A DNA stretch of 64,000 nucleotides from JAADCS01 sp964473735 (GTDB lineage Bacteria; Hydrothermota; Hydrothermia; LBFQ01): assembly GCA_964473735.1 (NCBI GenBank), contig CAYYQD010000002.1, positions 7,351-71,350 of the forward strand, given 5' to 3'. This document shows positions 1 to 8,518 of this stretch, one piece after another; positions within the stretch are counted from its first letter, which is position 1, and the number at the start of each line of letters is the position of its first letter. The notes beneath the pieces are model-generated. The model did not search any database and had not been told where the DNA came from. It saw only the letters and a program-made list of their open reading frames with translations. A program made the position numbers and the translations under genes.

Positions 1-6
1 AGTGGC

Positions 7-44
7 AGTATCACTTTGGGTATGAAACTAAGGGAAGTGATACC
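7..44 (-). repeat. 38-bp dispersed hairpin repeat, copy 1
   Basis: One of five intergenic copies, all exactly 38 bp. Read on the minus strand it starts GGTATCACTT, contains the invariant TACCCAAAGT, and ends GATACT. The arms GTATCACTT and AAGTGATAC can pair around a loop of 18 bases. It lies about 140 bp upstream of the helicase promoter. No gene overlaps it. Confidence 0.75.
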
Positions 45-181
45 GGTTAGCGTTCTACAATGACAACATCCCTGTACGATTACCATCTTACAGCGGCATT
101 TCTGGCATCACAAAACCGCGAAAACCCACCCGTACAGCGGTATGAACATAAAGCGCGAAGTAATACCGCACCCGCACCGTT

Positions 182-187
182 TAGAAT
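182..187 (+). promoter_or_regulatory. -10 box TAGAAT of the helicase gene
   Basis: TAGAAT ends 6 bases before the ATG at 194, so the transcript would be leaderless. No TTGACA-like -35 is visible at the usual distance. Confidence 0.6.
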
Positions 188-193
188 CCACGG

Positions 194-2206
194 ATGCATT
201 TTAAATCTTACAGGGAGTACTACGACTTCTTCCGTCGCCTCGTACTGCTTGAGAGAGAGGCCGAGATAGAGTTCCACAGACAGGAGATAAGGAGACTTCC
301 GGGATGGAAGAGGGAGAGGTTAGGCAGGGCGATCCTGAATCTGCGGGGGAAGCTGGTGGGCAGAGGGTTGGGGGGTACCTATCTGGTGAAGTACGTCCGT
401 CAGGGTGGCCTGCCCGACACCGAGATAAAGGTGGGGGATCTGGTCATAGTTAGCCGGGGAAAGCCGAGGGGAAACGAGGTGCAGGGTACGGTGGTAGAGA
501 AGACCCGATTCTCCATAACCGTAGCCTACGACAGACATCCACCCGACTACGCTTTGGGCAAGGGTGTCCGTATGGACCTCTTCGCCAACGACGTAACCTT
601 CCAGAGGATGTTAGACGCCCTCAAGTCCCTGAAGGATAATCCGGACCTACTGAGTCTGCTTCTGGGTAAGGCGAAGCCCAGCGTATCCGAGGAGGACGTA
701 CCCCTTAAGAATGCGGCCCTGAACGGAAGTCAGAGGGCGGCCGTCAGGAAGGCCGTAGGCTCCCGGCCCGTCTTCCTCATCCACGGGCCACCGGGAACGG
801 GTAAGACCACCACCGTAGTTGAGGCCATATACCAGTACGTCCGGAAGGGGTTGAAGGTCCTCGCCACGGCGGACTCCAACGTGGCCACGGATAACATGGT
901 TGAGAGGCTGGCCAGCTACGGCGTGAAGGTCGTGAGGGTGGGGAACCCCTCCCGCATAACTAAAGCGGTCGTGGAGCACTCCCTTCCCCACCTTCTCCAG
1001 TACGACGAGGACTACAGGAGGGCCCTGAAGATATACGAAGAGGTGGATCGGCTCAGGGAGGAGCAGAAGGGATATCTGGCCCCCAGCCCGAGGTGGAGGA
1101 GGGGCCTATCCGACGAGCAGATATTACGGTTCGCGGAGACGGGGACACCCGTCCGTGGGGTCCCGCCCAACGCCATAAGACGGATGGCCGCATGGATAAA
1201 GGTCCAGCAGCGCATAAACGCCCTTATGGACAGGGCCAAGAGGTACGAGGCCATAGCCATAGAGAGGGTCCTTAGAAACGCGGAGGTCGTATGCTCTACC
1301 AACTCCTCCGCCGGAGGGGAGGTACTCGCCCACTTCACCTTTGACGTGGTGTTTATAGACGAGGCCACGCAATCCACCGAGCCCTCCTGCCTGATCCCCA
1401 TGGTCAAGGGGAGGATGTGGGTGATGGCGGGGGACCACAAACAGCTTCCCCCTACCATACTCAGCGAGGAGGCGGCTAAGCACCTACAGAGGACCCTGTT
1501 TGAGAGGCTCCTTCGGGTCTACGGGGACGGTATAAAGGAGATGCTCCGGGTACAGTACAGGATGAACAGGGTGATAATGGAGTTCCCGAGTAAGACCTTT
1601 TACGATGGGAAGCTGGTGGCCCACGAGAGCGTCGCCCACCGTACGCTGGCAGACTTAGGCATAACCCCGGAGAGGGTCCGAAACCTTCCCCACCCCCTGT
1701 CCGTGGTTCTGGATCCGGACAGACCCGTCGTATTCGCCGACACCCTGGGTAGGTCTCCGGAGAGGCAGAGGAAGGGCTCCACCTCCTACTACAACGAAGG
1801 GGAGGCCCGGTTCGTCCTCGCCGTGGTCAAGGCCCTCCTGAGTCTGGGTATAGGACCAACGGATGTGGGCGTGATCTCCCCGTACGACGACCAGATAGAC
1901 CTCCTTAAGAGGGCCTTTCGGGAGGGAGGGATACCGGAGGATGTTGAGGTGAAGACGGTGGATGGGTTTCAGGGGAGGGAGAAGGAGGTGATAGTGGTGT
2001 CCTTCGTCAGGTCCAACGGTAGGGGGGAGATAGGTTTCCTGAACGACGTCCGTCGCCTCAACGTAGCCATAACCCGTCCCAGAAGGAAGCTCATAACCGT
2101 GGGAGACTCCACCACCTTGAGAGTACATCCGCTCTACCGCGATTTCCTTGAGTACGTTAAAAGGGTTGGAGGATACGTGCAACTTCTACCTTCAGCGGGG
2201 ATTTAG
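194..2206 (+). CDS. Superfamily 1 DNA/RNA helicase, UPF1/IGHMBP2-like
   Basis: ATP-dependent nucleic-acid helicase of the UPF1/IGHMBP2 type (AAA_11 and AAA_12 domains). The Walker A motif GPPGTGKTTT is near residue 197 and the Walker B-type DEATQS near 389. Motif V (VDGFQGREKEVIVVS) is near 593 and the arginine-rich motif VI (NVAITRPRRK) near 620. The N-terminal 160 residues look like the beta-barrel/stalk region of the family. The ATG at 194 is preceded by a TAGAAT box at 6 bases and is taken as the start. The gene is monocistronic. Bacterial members are mostly uncharacterised; roles in repair or RNA turnover are possible. Confidence 0.92.
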   Translation: MHFKSYREYYDFFRRLVLLEREAEIEFHRQEIRRLPGWKRERLGRAILNLRGKLVGRGLGGTYLVKYVRQGGLPDTEIKVGDLVIVSRGKPRGNEVQGTVVEKTRFSITVAYDRHPPDYALGKGVRMDLFANDVTFQRMLDALKSLKDNPDLLSLLLGKAKPSVSEEDVPLKNAALNGSQRAAVRKAVGSRPVFLIHGPPGTGKTTTVVEAIYQYVRKGLKVLATADSNVATDNMVERLASYGVKVVRVGNPSRITKAVVEHSLPHLLQYDEDYRRALKIYEEVDRLREEQKGYLAPSPRWRRGLSDEQILRFAETGTPVRGVPPNAIRRMAAWIKVQQRINALMDRAKRYEAIAIERVLRNAEVVCSTNSSAGGEVLAHFTFDVVFIDEATQSTEPSCLIPMVKGRMWVMAGDHKQLPPTILSEEAAKHLQRTLFERLLRVYGDGIKEMLRVQYRMNRVIMEFPSKTFYDGKLVAHESVAHRTLADLGITPERVRNLPHPLSVVLDPDRPVVFADTLGRSPERQRKGSTSYYNEGEARFVLAVVKALLSLGIGPTDVGVISPYDDQIDLLKRAFREGGIPEDVEVKTVDGFQGREKEVIVVSFVRSNGRGEIGFLNDVRRLNVAITRPRRKLITVGDSTTLRVHPLYRDFLEYVKRVGGYVQLLPSAGI

Positions 2207-2416
2207 CGTCGCGAGGCCCCCCTTCCCTCAAAGGAGGTTCTGCTATGCCGTTATAAACGGGCTGAAGGAGGTATGGAGAAATTGCCCGGGGGACCGGAGA
2301 AGGGATACGTAGAACCACAGGGTATGGACGCAAGGGAGCGGAAGGGGATCCGGGCCCCGAACAACCCATCCCCCTTAACGGGACAAACCCGCTGCCGCGG
2401 TGGTTAAACTGGAGGG

Positions 2417-3016
2417 CTATATGCCCATTAGAGAGTACATCAGGATATTGATGCCCATGCGTACGGCCTTCTCGCGGATGTCCGGGGCATCACCGTACCT
2501 GTCGGTCCATCCGTCCGATACGTTGGAGTTCCACGTGTAAAGCAGAACGAGACGGCCCTTAACGAATATGCCGTAGGCTTTTGGAGGCCCGGGATAATGC
2601 TCATGCACCTTGGGGAGGGGTTGATCGTAGAAGATGTGGAATATGGGGTGCTCCGGGGGTATCTCAACGAGGTCGTACTCCGGAAAGACCTTCTTTATCT
2701 CCCTGCGGAAGTACTTGTCAAGGCCGTAGTCGTCGTCTACGTATAGGAATCCCCCGTTCATGAGGTACCTCCGTAGATTGCGGGCGTCGGCTTCGGAGAA
2801 GACCACGTTCCCGTGTCCCGTCATAAAGAGGATAGGATACTCGTATATCTCCGGGGACGAAGGCCTCACGCTGTAGGGCAACGTGTCAAACACCGGGGAT
2901 ACCCTGCTGTTGAAGGCCTTCGTTATGTTGGGTAGAATCTCCGGGTCGTTGTACCAATCCCCCCCACCTTCGTACTGCAGGCGGGCTATCTTGAGTAGGG
3001 CGAGGAGGATTAGCAT
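2417..3016 (-). CDS. DUF4159 domain protein, secreted or membrane-anchored
   Basis: A 199-residue protein that starts with a short hydrophobic segment (LILLALLKIA) and continues with the DUF4159 pattern: ARLQYEGGGDWYNDP, then FMTGHGNVVFS, a GGFLYVDDDYG segment and a late HEHYPGPPKAYGIF. DUF4159 has a glutamine-amidotransferase-like fold without a known reaction; in other bacteria it sits next to MoxR/DUF58 clusters. Here it is the last gene of a three-gene operon with a V4R-like protein and a Roadblock protein, with no gap between its ATG and the upstream stop. No specific function can be given. Confidence 0.75.
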   Translation of the reverse strand: MLILLALLKIARLQYEGGGDWYNDPEILPNITKAFNSRVSPVFDTLPYSVRPSSPEIYEYPILFMTGHGNVVFSEADARNLRRYLMNGGFLYVDDDYGLDKYFRREIKKVFPEYDLVEIPPEHPIFHIFYDQPLPKVHEHYPGPPKAYGIFVKGRLVLLYTWNSNVSDGWTDRYGDAPDIREKAVRMGINILMYSLMGI

Positions 3017-3454
3017 TTACTTGAGCTCTATCACTATACGGTTCCCTTCCACCTTCGTCCTGGTCTTCCTGCCCATCACCTCGCCTATAAAACCCTCGGC
3101 TGCACCTACCAAAGGCCTGAGGGCCACGTCCGGTTTCTTGTGGGCTTTCAGAAGGAAGCTATCCTTAACTTCCATGACGATCTCGGAGCCCCCTACCTGG
3201 ACCTCTATATCTCCGAATCCGGCCTTCCGGAAGAACTCCTCCACGAGCTCCTTCAGGTTTGATGCCGCCTCGGACTCGGATATGTAAGGGGATAGGGCCT
3301 TTGCCGCGCTGACGCCCGCCTTCTTGGAGCCGGCCTGAAGGAGACCGGCCAGACCTCCGGCGAACTTCAGAATCTGGGCGTACACCTCCACCACAAAATC
3401 CTTAGGGAGGATCACACCCTCGTTCTTGAGGAAATCGTCCAGTTTCTCCGTCAT
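3017..3454 (-). CDS. V4R/heme-NO-binding-like small-molecule sensor domain protein
   Basis: A 145-residue soluble protein. The second half (VKDSFLLKAHKKPDVALRP, then LVGAAEGFIGEVMGRKTR and VEGNRIVIEL) matches the shape of the 4-vinyl-reductase (V4R) fold, in which a helix ending in a Gly-Phe-hydrophobic stretch precedes two beta strands. The cysteines that bind metal in some V4R proteins are missing: the sequence has no Cys at all. It lies 11 bp after the Roadblock gene and directly before the DUF4159 gene. V4R domains often work as ligand sensors for regulators. The family assignment rests on pattern only and is moderate. Confidence 0.5.
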   Translation of the reverse strand: MTEKLDDFLKNEGVILPKDFVVEVYAQILKFAGGLAGLLQAGSKKAGVSAAKALSPYISESEAASNLKELVEEFFRKAGFGDIEVQVGGSEIVMEVKDSFLLKAHKKPDVALRPLVGAAEGFIGEVMGRKTRTKVEGNRIVIELK

Positions 3455-3465
3455 ACTTCCCCCTC

Positions 3466-3834
3466 CTACGAGAACATCTGGGCTATCTTCTTACTCTGTT
3501 TGCGCATCTCCATGAACAGCGTGCCGAGCTTGGTGTCGGCCGTGGCGATGAAGCCTATATAGACACTCCCTGACCTGCTGACTAAGATGGAGTACTCCTT
3601 ACCCTGCGTGAAGACCAGATGGGCGCCACTGTCTCCGAACTCACGCAGGACGTTCTCCATCATGGCCATGGCCGAGGATATGAGACCGCTTATCACTATG
3701 GGGTCCTCCATCTCCCACGCCTTGGAGAACGAGTAGCCTATAGGGAGTCCATCCTCGCTTATCACTATGGCCCCCAACAGGGTGGGGACGAACCTCCTCA
3801 CGTCCTCAACGATGCTCTGGAGTTCATCTACCAT
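3466..3834 (-). CDS. Roadblock/LC7 domain protein (MglB-like)
   Basis: A 122-residue single-domain Roadblock/LC7 protein. It shows the typical order: VRRFVPTLLGAIVISEDGLPIGYS, a helix with SGLISSAMAMMENV, then FTQGKEYSILVSRSGSVYIGFIATADTKLGTL. Members such as MglB act as dimeric partners or GTPase-activating proteins of small Ras-like GTPases (MglA). No MglA-like GTPase lies in this window. It is the first gene of the operon; its ATG is 9 bases after an upstream TAGAAT box. The GTPase partner is unknown, and it may instead pair with the V4R-like protein. Confidence 0.8.
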   Translation of the reverse strand: MVDELQSIVEDVRRFVPTLLGAIVISEDGLPIGYSFSKAWEMEDPIVISGLISSAMAMMENVLREFGDSGAHLVFTQGKEYSILVSRSGSVYIGFIATADTKLGTLFMEMRKQSKKIAQMFS

Positions 3835-3843
3835 ATCACTTCT

Positions 3844-3849
3844 ATTCTA
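3844..3849 (-). promoter_or_regulatory. -10 box TAGAAT of the Roadblock operon
   Basis: Minus-strand TAGAAT with a 9-base gap to the ATG at 3834; predicted leaderless. Confidence 0.55.
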
Positions 3850-4037
3850 AAGGGGTACCGTGCTTCGGTGTAGCCTTTTCCGTGCCAAACTGTACGAAGA
3901 GGACGGAGAACCCCGACAGAAATATAACGAATATCGTACCGGACTATCCGGAAGACGCATCGTTTGGGGAAATACCTTATAGACGAGTACCGTACGCTCG
4001 CCTTCCTTCCGTCCCTAAAATACGCTCTCAGGGGTAG

Positions 4038-4493
4038 GTGGTTGGCACCGGAGGTGGCGGCACGCTCCCTTCCCCCATTTATGGGTGGAGACGAGAGCAC
4101 GTCTTAATAGAGTGGGAGTACGCTGACGATTGGTAGGATCTGGAGGATATAGGTGGCAGTGACCTCTTTGCCCTCGTCAAAGGGAGCAGGCTCATCTACA
4201 TAGGGGCCTTCCGATCGGATGAGGTGGTTAAGGAGGTGGAGGAGGTGCTGGAGAGGATCGGGGAGAGAAGGGAGGACGTCCAGCTCTGGGCGGGTGATAT
4301 AGAATCCTACCCGTCCTCCCTGGCGGGGGACAGAGATAGACGGATGCGGGAGGTCCTGTGTGCTCTAATCTTCAGCCTTATGCCCCCCCACAACACGCAC
4401 TGCATAGATAGGTACGAGGGTAGAAAGGGGTTCGTCATTCGCAACCGGGGGTGTCCCTACATAAAGGGAAGGGTAAAGGCCGGCCTGAGGTAA
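4038..4493 (+). pseudogene. Possible decayed gene, GIY-YIG-like, broken by an in-frame TAG
   Basis: One frame reads as plausible protein from about 4038 to the TAA at 4491, interrupted only by TAG at 4134. After the stop it gives FALVKGSRLIYIGAFRSDEV, then ALIFSLMPPHNTHCIDRYEG and GFVIRNRGCPYIKG. The IYIG motif followed by a PP-N segment resembles GIY-YIG nuclease-type domains, though the first half of the signature is not clean. A GTG at 4224 would leave only an 89-residue tail. Between 3835 and 4037 the same frame has another stop at 4035 and nothing convincing. No TANAAT box or ribosome site was found. A sequencing error at 4134 cannot be excluded. Confidence 0.35.
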
Positions 4494-4611
4494 ATCGCGC
4501 AACGTTGCACGTCCAATGTGGTGGGGGTGAAAGGGTGGCCTTGAGGTAAGTGCGATTTTTCGGATGTCGGCCGTACAGGGCACGTGAAGTAAGGAAGCAG
4601 GGCGACCGACG

Positions 4612-4617
4612 TAGAAT
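4612..4617 (+). promoter_or_regulatory. -10 box TAGAAT of tgt
   Basis: Ends 7 bases before the ATG at 4625. It also decides the start, because an in-frame ATG at 4550 lies upstream of this box. Confidence 0.6.
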
Positions 4618-4624
4618 TGCCCCC

Positions 4625-5740
4625 ATGGACTTCTCCTTCACCGTTATAGCCGAAAGTAAGAGGCACAGAGGGAGGGTAGGGATACTCAGAACCCCGAGGG
4701 GAAGCCTCCTTACCCCTGCCTTTATGCCCGTCGCCACCTACGGGGCGGTGAAGAGCTTAAGTCCCCACGACCTCTACGATGCGGGCACACGGATAATCGT
4801 GTCCAACACCTACCACCTCCATCTCCGGCCGGGGGAGGGGCTGGTGAGGAGGGCCGGGGGGCTTCACGCCTTTATGAACTGGAAGGGTTTTATACTCACG
4901 GACTCCGGGGGGTTTCAGGTTTTCAGTCTATCCAGACTGCGGAAAGTGACGGAGGAAGGGGTTAGGTTCAGGTCTCCCATAGACGGCAGGGAGGTCTTTC
5001 TGACACCGGAGAAGGTCGTACGGATACAGCACGCTTTAGGGTCCGACATAGCCATGGTGCTGGACTATCCCATAGGGTTGCCAGCGGGCAGGGAGGAGAC
5101 GGAGTACGCCCTTGAGATAACCACCCGCTGGGCCGAGAGGAGCCGGAAGGAGTTCCTGAAGCTTAAGCACCCTTACCAGATGCAGTTCGGTATAGTGCAG
5201 GGTGGCCTGTACGAGGACCTGCGCTTACGCTCCGCCCGTGAGCTCATGGAGATAGGTTTTGACGGCTACGCCGTAGGGGGCCTCGCCTTGGGTGAGAGCA
5301 GGGAGGATAGGAACCGCATATTGGACGTAGTACTCCCCGCCCTGCCCGAAGATAGAATAAGGTACGTGATGGGGGTGGGCCTACCGGAGGATATAGAGGA
5401 CGCCGTGCTCAGGGGAGCGGACCTGTTTGATTGCGTGCTTCCCACGAGGAACCCCCGTAGGGGAACGGTCTTCACGTCGGAGGGTAAGATAAACCTGAAG
5501 TCCGCAAGGTACTCCGAGGACTTTACCCCTCTGGATCCACTGTGCGACTGCTACACCTGTCGGAACTACACCCGCGCTTACCTGCGCCATCTATTCAAGA
5601 CCAACGAGACCCTGGCCGGCAGGCTCGCCTCCCTGCACAGCATACACTTCTACAACCGTCTCCTTGATCGCCTCCGCAGGGAGATTCTGGCGGAGAACGG
5701 TATGGGTATGGAGGACGTGGCTAAGTACATCGTACGATAA
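4625..5740 (+). CDS. tgt: tRNA-guanine transglycosylase
   Basis: Exchanges guanine 34 of GUN anticodons for a deazaguanine during queuosine synthesis. The start at 4625 gives MDFSFTVIAES, with the usual opening RGRVGILRTPRG...TPAFMPVATYG. The catalytic-pocket motif TDSGGFQVFSL is near residue 93, the nucleophile region FDCVLPTRNPRRG near 268, and the zinc site CDCYTC...RAYLRHL near 308-325. Length (371 residues) is normal. The segment that is usually FDEC is LDYP here, so the substrate-lining Cys is replaced by Pro while the Asp is kept. The other queuosine gene in the window is queC at 56 kb. Confidence 0.95.
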   Translation: MDFSFTVIAESKRHRGRVGILRTPRGSLLTPAFMPVATYGAVKSLSPHDLYDAGTRIIVSNTYHLHLRPGEGLVRRAGGLHAFMNWKGFILTDSGGFQVFSLSRLRKVTEEGVRFRSPIDGREVFLTPEKVVRIQHALGSDIAMVLDYPIGLPAGREETEYALEITTRWAERSRKEFLKLKHPYQMQFGIVQGGLYEDLRLRSARELMEIGFDGYAVGGLALGESREDRNRILDVVLPALPEDRIRYVMGVGLPEDIEDAVLRGADLFDCVLPTRNPRRGTVFTSEGKINLKSARYSEDFTPLDPLCDCYTCRNYTRAYLRHLFKTNETLAGRLASLHSIHFYNRLLDRLRREILAENGMGMEDVAKYIVR

Positions 5741-5752
5741 ATCGTACGGCCC

Positions 5753-5758
5753 TATAAT
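5753..5758 (+). promoter_or_regulatory. -10 box TATAAT downstream of tgt
   Basis: Seven bases before an in-frame TTG at 5766; the upstream candidate starts of that frame lie inside tgt, so the TTG is the likely leaderless start. Confidence 0.5.
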
Positions 5759-5765
5759 ACGAACG

Positions 5766-6527
5766 TTGGCACTCCTGTTATCTTTCGTGGTGATAAGGGA
5801 TACGTGCCTTTACACTGACAGGTACGGTGTCAGGTACGACTACTGCCGTACGCTGGAGATAGGTGGGTGGGGAATACCTTACGAGGGGTTAGCCCACGAA
5901 CTACGGCCATCGGTTCTCTTCTCATCCTCTCTGGACGTCCACGCGTACATCTACTACTACACGACCATCCTGATGAAGCGCATGAACGTTCCTCCGAGGT
6001 ATAGACTTCTCCTTTTCCTAACGGCCTCCGTGGGGTGGGAGCTATTTGAGACCTACGGGTGGAGGACGACCCCCATAAGCATCATGGACCTCGTTGCCAA
6101 CACCTTCGGTTTCGCCGTAGGGGAGCTCGGAGGGGAGAGGGTCAAACTCGTTTTAGGACTCCAGCCCATGAGGGATTATCCTGAGGATTGGCTTCTACGC
6201 GGTGCGGTTAACGACGGCAGCCCCGCCTACATGTTCATGGGGAGGTTCAACACCAACTACTCACCCCGCACCCTTTACCTGCGGCTCAATCTCGGCAGAA
6301 GTACGGTTAAGGTGGGCTACAACCTTGGGGCATCTTACGGGCGGGTGTATATGTACTACCACCCCTACGATACGTCCGGAATACCCTCCCTTTACGTCTC
6401 TACGGACCCCCCTCCCGTGTACGTCGGCAGGGTACCTATGCCACCTGTAGCCACACGTTGCGTTCCGGGATCCTTCTGGTGCGTGTGGGCCCTCAGCACC
6501 TTCCTTGAGGTGAGCGTGCGGTACTGA
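5766..6527 (+). CDS. Hypothetical envelope protein, DUF3943-like
   Basis: A 253-residue protein starting at TTG (LALLLSFVVI, a hydrophobic N-terminus). Residues around 80-125 read LLFLTASVGWELFETYG, then ISIMDLVANTFGFAVGE, a Trp-Glu/Asn-Thr-Gly-Glu arrangement I associate with DUF3943 or DUF2279-type envelope proteins. The last 120 residues are rich in Tyr and beta-strand-like. It follows tgt with its own TATAAT box and ends 6 bp from the convergent TolB-like gene. The function is unknown and the family match is tentative. Confidence 0.5.
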   Translation: MALLLSFVVIRDTCLYTDRYGVRYDYCRTLEIGGWGIPYEGLAHELRPSVLFSSSLDVHAYIYYYTTILMKRMNVPPRYRLLLFLTASVGWELFETYGWRTTPISIMDLVANTFGFAVGELGGERVKLVLGLQPMRDYPEDWLLRGAVNDGSPAYMFMGRFNTNYSPRTLYLRLNLGRSTVKVGYNLGASYGRVYMYYHPYDTSGIPSLYVSTDPPPVYVGRVPMPPVATRCVPGSFWCVWALSTFLEVSVRY

Positions 6528-6533
6528 TAGCCT

Positions 6534-7505
6534 CTACTTAAACTCCGGCGCCCTCCATCTGGCCTTCCATATCTGGGAGTTCCCGGAACGTGTGGAGGTC
6601 CATAGCAGGTACTTGCCGTCCCATGAAAAGGTGGGCAGAAGGTCGGACCCCTCCTCGCTGTTGGTTATCTGGACGAGGTGCTTCCCGGAGGTGTCCATGA
6701 CGAAGAGGTGAAACCTCCTGCCCATCTTACCGGTTTTGGGGTCGTAGTTTGATGAGAATACGAAGTACTTACCCGATGGGTGGAAGTAGGGGGCCCAGGA
6801 TAGGGCGTTCAGGTGGGTGATCTGTTTTTCCCGTCGCTTCTCAAGGTCGTAGATGTAGATCTCGGCTACCCTCGGATGTTTGGGATCCCTGAAGCTTCGG
6901 TATATGACCTTTTTACAGTCGGGGGAGAAGAAGGGCCCACCATCGTAGCCGGGGCTGTGCGTTATCTGTATCTCCTCTCCGGTCTTCAGATTTTTAACCC
7001 AGACCTCAAGGTCCCCCGTCTTCTGGGACGTCCATACGAAGAGGTCGGGATTGGAGGGGCAGAAGCTCCCCTCGGCATCGTACCCGGGGTAAGATATGAG
7101 TTTTTTCAGGATGCGACCGCTGGTGTCGGCTAAGTATATGTCCATCCCCCTGTCAAAGGACCACCTGTACTTTCCCTTTTTACGGGGTTCCTCCTTCCAC
7201 GTCGTGGTATCCTCGTGGGTGGAGGCGTATATCAGGTAGGGGGGATTGGGAAAGCTGGGATGGAAGAAGGAGCAGGTCGTCTTACCCTTGCCCGGGGAGA
7301 TCTGCTTTACGTGGCTCCCGTCCGACCGCATTATGTATATGCGGTAGTGCGACTTCCCGGGTGGGATCCCCTGAAAGGAGATGTACCTGCCGTCCGGAGA
7401 AAAGTAAGCCTCTCCGTTCTCCCCCTCGTGGGTGAGCTGGACGGGGTCTATGAGGTACTTCCTCTCCAGGGGGGTGAAGGAAACGGCCGTTATTGTCCAG
7501 AGCAT
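6534..7505 (-). CDS. TolB-like PD40 beta-propeller protein
   Basis: A 323-residue protein made of repeated PD40/WD40-like blades. Each has the pattern FSPDGRYISFQ, FHPSFPNPPYLIYAS, FCPSNPDLFVWTS, FSPDCKKVIYRS, FHPSGKYFVFSS or FSWDGKYLLWTS, separated by segments such as IYIMRSDGSHVKQIS. This gives six blades, typical of TolB. It lacks TolB's N-terminal domain. Such propellers bind proteins or peptides in the periplasm; the N-terminus here is only weakly hydrophobic, so export is uncertain. The ATG is 8 bases from a minus-strand TAGAAT box. Confidence 0.8.
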   Translation of the reverse strand: MLWTITAVSFTPLERKYLIDPVQLTHEGENGEAYFSPDGRYISFQGIPPGKSHYRIYIMRSDGSHVKQISPGKGKTTCSFFHPSFPNPPYLIYASTHEDTTTWKEEPRKKGKYRWSFDRGMDIYLADTSGRILKKLISYPGYDAEGSFCPSNPDLFVWTSQKTGDLEVWVKNLKTGEEIQITHSPGYDGGPFFSPDCKKVIYRSFRDPKHPRVAEIYIYDLEKRREKQITHLNALSWAPYFHPSGKYFVFSSNYDPKTGKMGRRFHLFVMDTSGKHLVQITNSEEGSDLLPTFSWDGKYLLWTSTRSGNSQIWKARWRAPEFK

Positions 7506-7510
7506 GAGAG

Positions 7511-7521
7511 GGTATTCTACC
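7511..7521 (-). promoter_or_regulatory. Palindromic -10 region of the TolB-like gene
   Basis: TAGAAT at 7514-7519 lies in the perfect palindrome GGTA-GAA-TACC; the gap to the ATG is 8 bases. Confidence 0.5.
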
Positions 7522-7528
7522 GCCGGAT

Positions 7529-8518
7529 TTAAGTTCCCTCAAGGTACCTGCGGGTCTTCTCAAGGAGGTGGTGGTTGTGAAGGGTACGGGCCACCAGTAT
7601 GGCGTTGTGTATGGCCCGGGCCGAGGACCTGCCGTGCGCTATGATAACTATACCGTTCACTCCGATGAGGGGAGCACCACCGTACTCCTCAAAGTCTGCC
7701 TTCTTCTTAACGGCCTTGAAGGCCGGTTTCATGAGCATGGCCCCGAAGAGGGCCCTCGGGTTGTTCTTGACCTCCCTCTTTATGAACTCCAGTATGGTTG
7801 ATAGGATACTCTCACCGAACTTCAGGAGCACGTTTCCGACGAAGCCGTCCATGACTATGACGTCGGCCTTATCCATGAGTATCTCGTGCCCCTCCACGTA
7901 CCCGACGAACCTGTAGTGGGAGTCCATGATCTCAAGTTTTCTCCTCGCCTGTACTATGACGTCTCCCCCCTTTCCCTCCTCCTCCCCTATGTTGAGTAGG
8001 GCCAGTCTGGGGTGCCTGTGGAACAGGGCGTTGTAGAAGGCCGCCCCCATGATTCCGAACTGGACGAGCATGTCAGAGGATACGTGGATGTTGGCCCCCA
8101 TGTCAAGTACGAGGGTACGGCCCTCGTTTATGTTCGGGAACAGGGCCCCTATGGCCGGACGACGCACCCCCTTTATACGGCCCAACTTGCGGAGGGCGTA
8201 GGCCATCACCGCCCCGGTGTTGCCAGCGGAGATGAAGGCGTCGGCCTCTCCGCTACGGACCAGCTCCATAGCGACGGCCATAGAGGAGTTGGGCCTCTTT
8301 TTCAACACCTCCGAGGGTTTGTCGTGATGATAGACCACTTCCGGGGCGTGCACTATTGAGAGGCGGGGATGGGTCTGGGGGAGGTTCTCCCTTATACGCC
8401 TCTCATCGCCCACCAAAACGACCTCAATATCCCTCTCCTCCTCAAGGACCTTCAGGGCCCCCCTGATCTCGGGGAGGGGGGCGTCATCCGTACCGAAGGC
8501 GTCTAAGGCTACACGCAT
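7529..8518 (-). CDS. plsX: Phosphate acyltransferase PlsX
   Basis: Converts acyl-ACP and phosphate to acyl-phosphate, the donor for phospholipid synthesis by PlsY. The 329 residues have the family landmarks: MRVALDAFGTDDAP at the N-terminus, the FISAGNTGAVMA motif, PAIGALFPN, LDMGANIHV and VMDGFVGNVLLK. Its ATG overlaps the rpmF stop, which is the classical rpmF-plsX arrangement. FabH, which often follows, is not present: the next gene downstream has its own promoter. Confidence 0.95.
   Translation of the reverse strand: MRVALDAFGTDDAPLPEIRGALKVLEEERDIEVVLVGDERRIRENLPQTHPRLSIVHAPEVVYHHDKPSEVLKKRPNSSMAVAMELVRSGEADAFISAGNTGAVMAYALRKLGRIKGVRRPAIGALFPNINEGRTLVLDMGANIHVSSDMLVQFGIMGAAFYNALFHRHPRLALLNIGEEEGKGGDVIVQARRKLEIMDSHYRFVGYVEGHEILMDKADVIVMDGFVGNVLLKFGESILSTILEFIKREVKNNPRALFGAMLMKPAFKAVKKKADFEEYGGAPLIGVNGIVIIAHGRSSARAIHNAILVARTLHNHHLLEKTRRYLEGT

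Noticed and set aside
2166..2312. Small frame overlapping the helicase end (48 codons, TTG start)
   Set aside because: It has some coding-like codons but no promoter or ribosome site, and no recognisable family. The 210-bp gap 2207-2416 otherwise shows nothing; I also looked for SRP RNA, tmRNA and RNase P signatures there and saw none.
4134..4136. TAG read as an amino acid (recoding)
   Set aside because: No intact gene in the window needs an in-frame TAG or TGA to be read through, and both serve as normal stops.
4550..4624. Longer tgt start at 4550
   Set aside because: It lies upstream of the -10 box at 4612 and adds 25 residues that do not look like Tgt.
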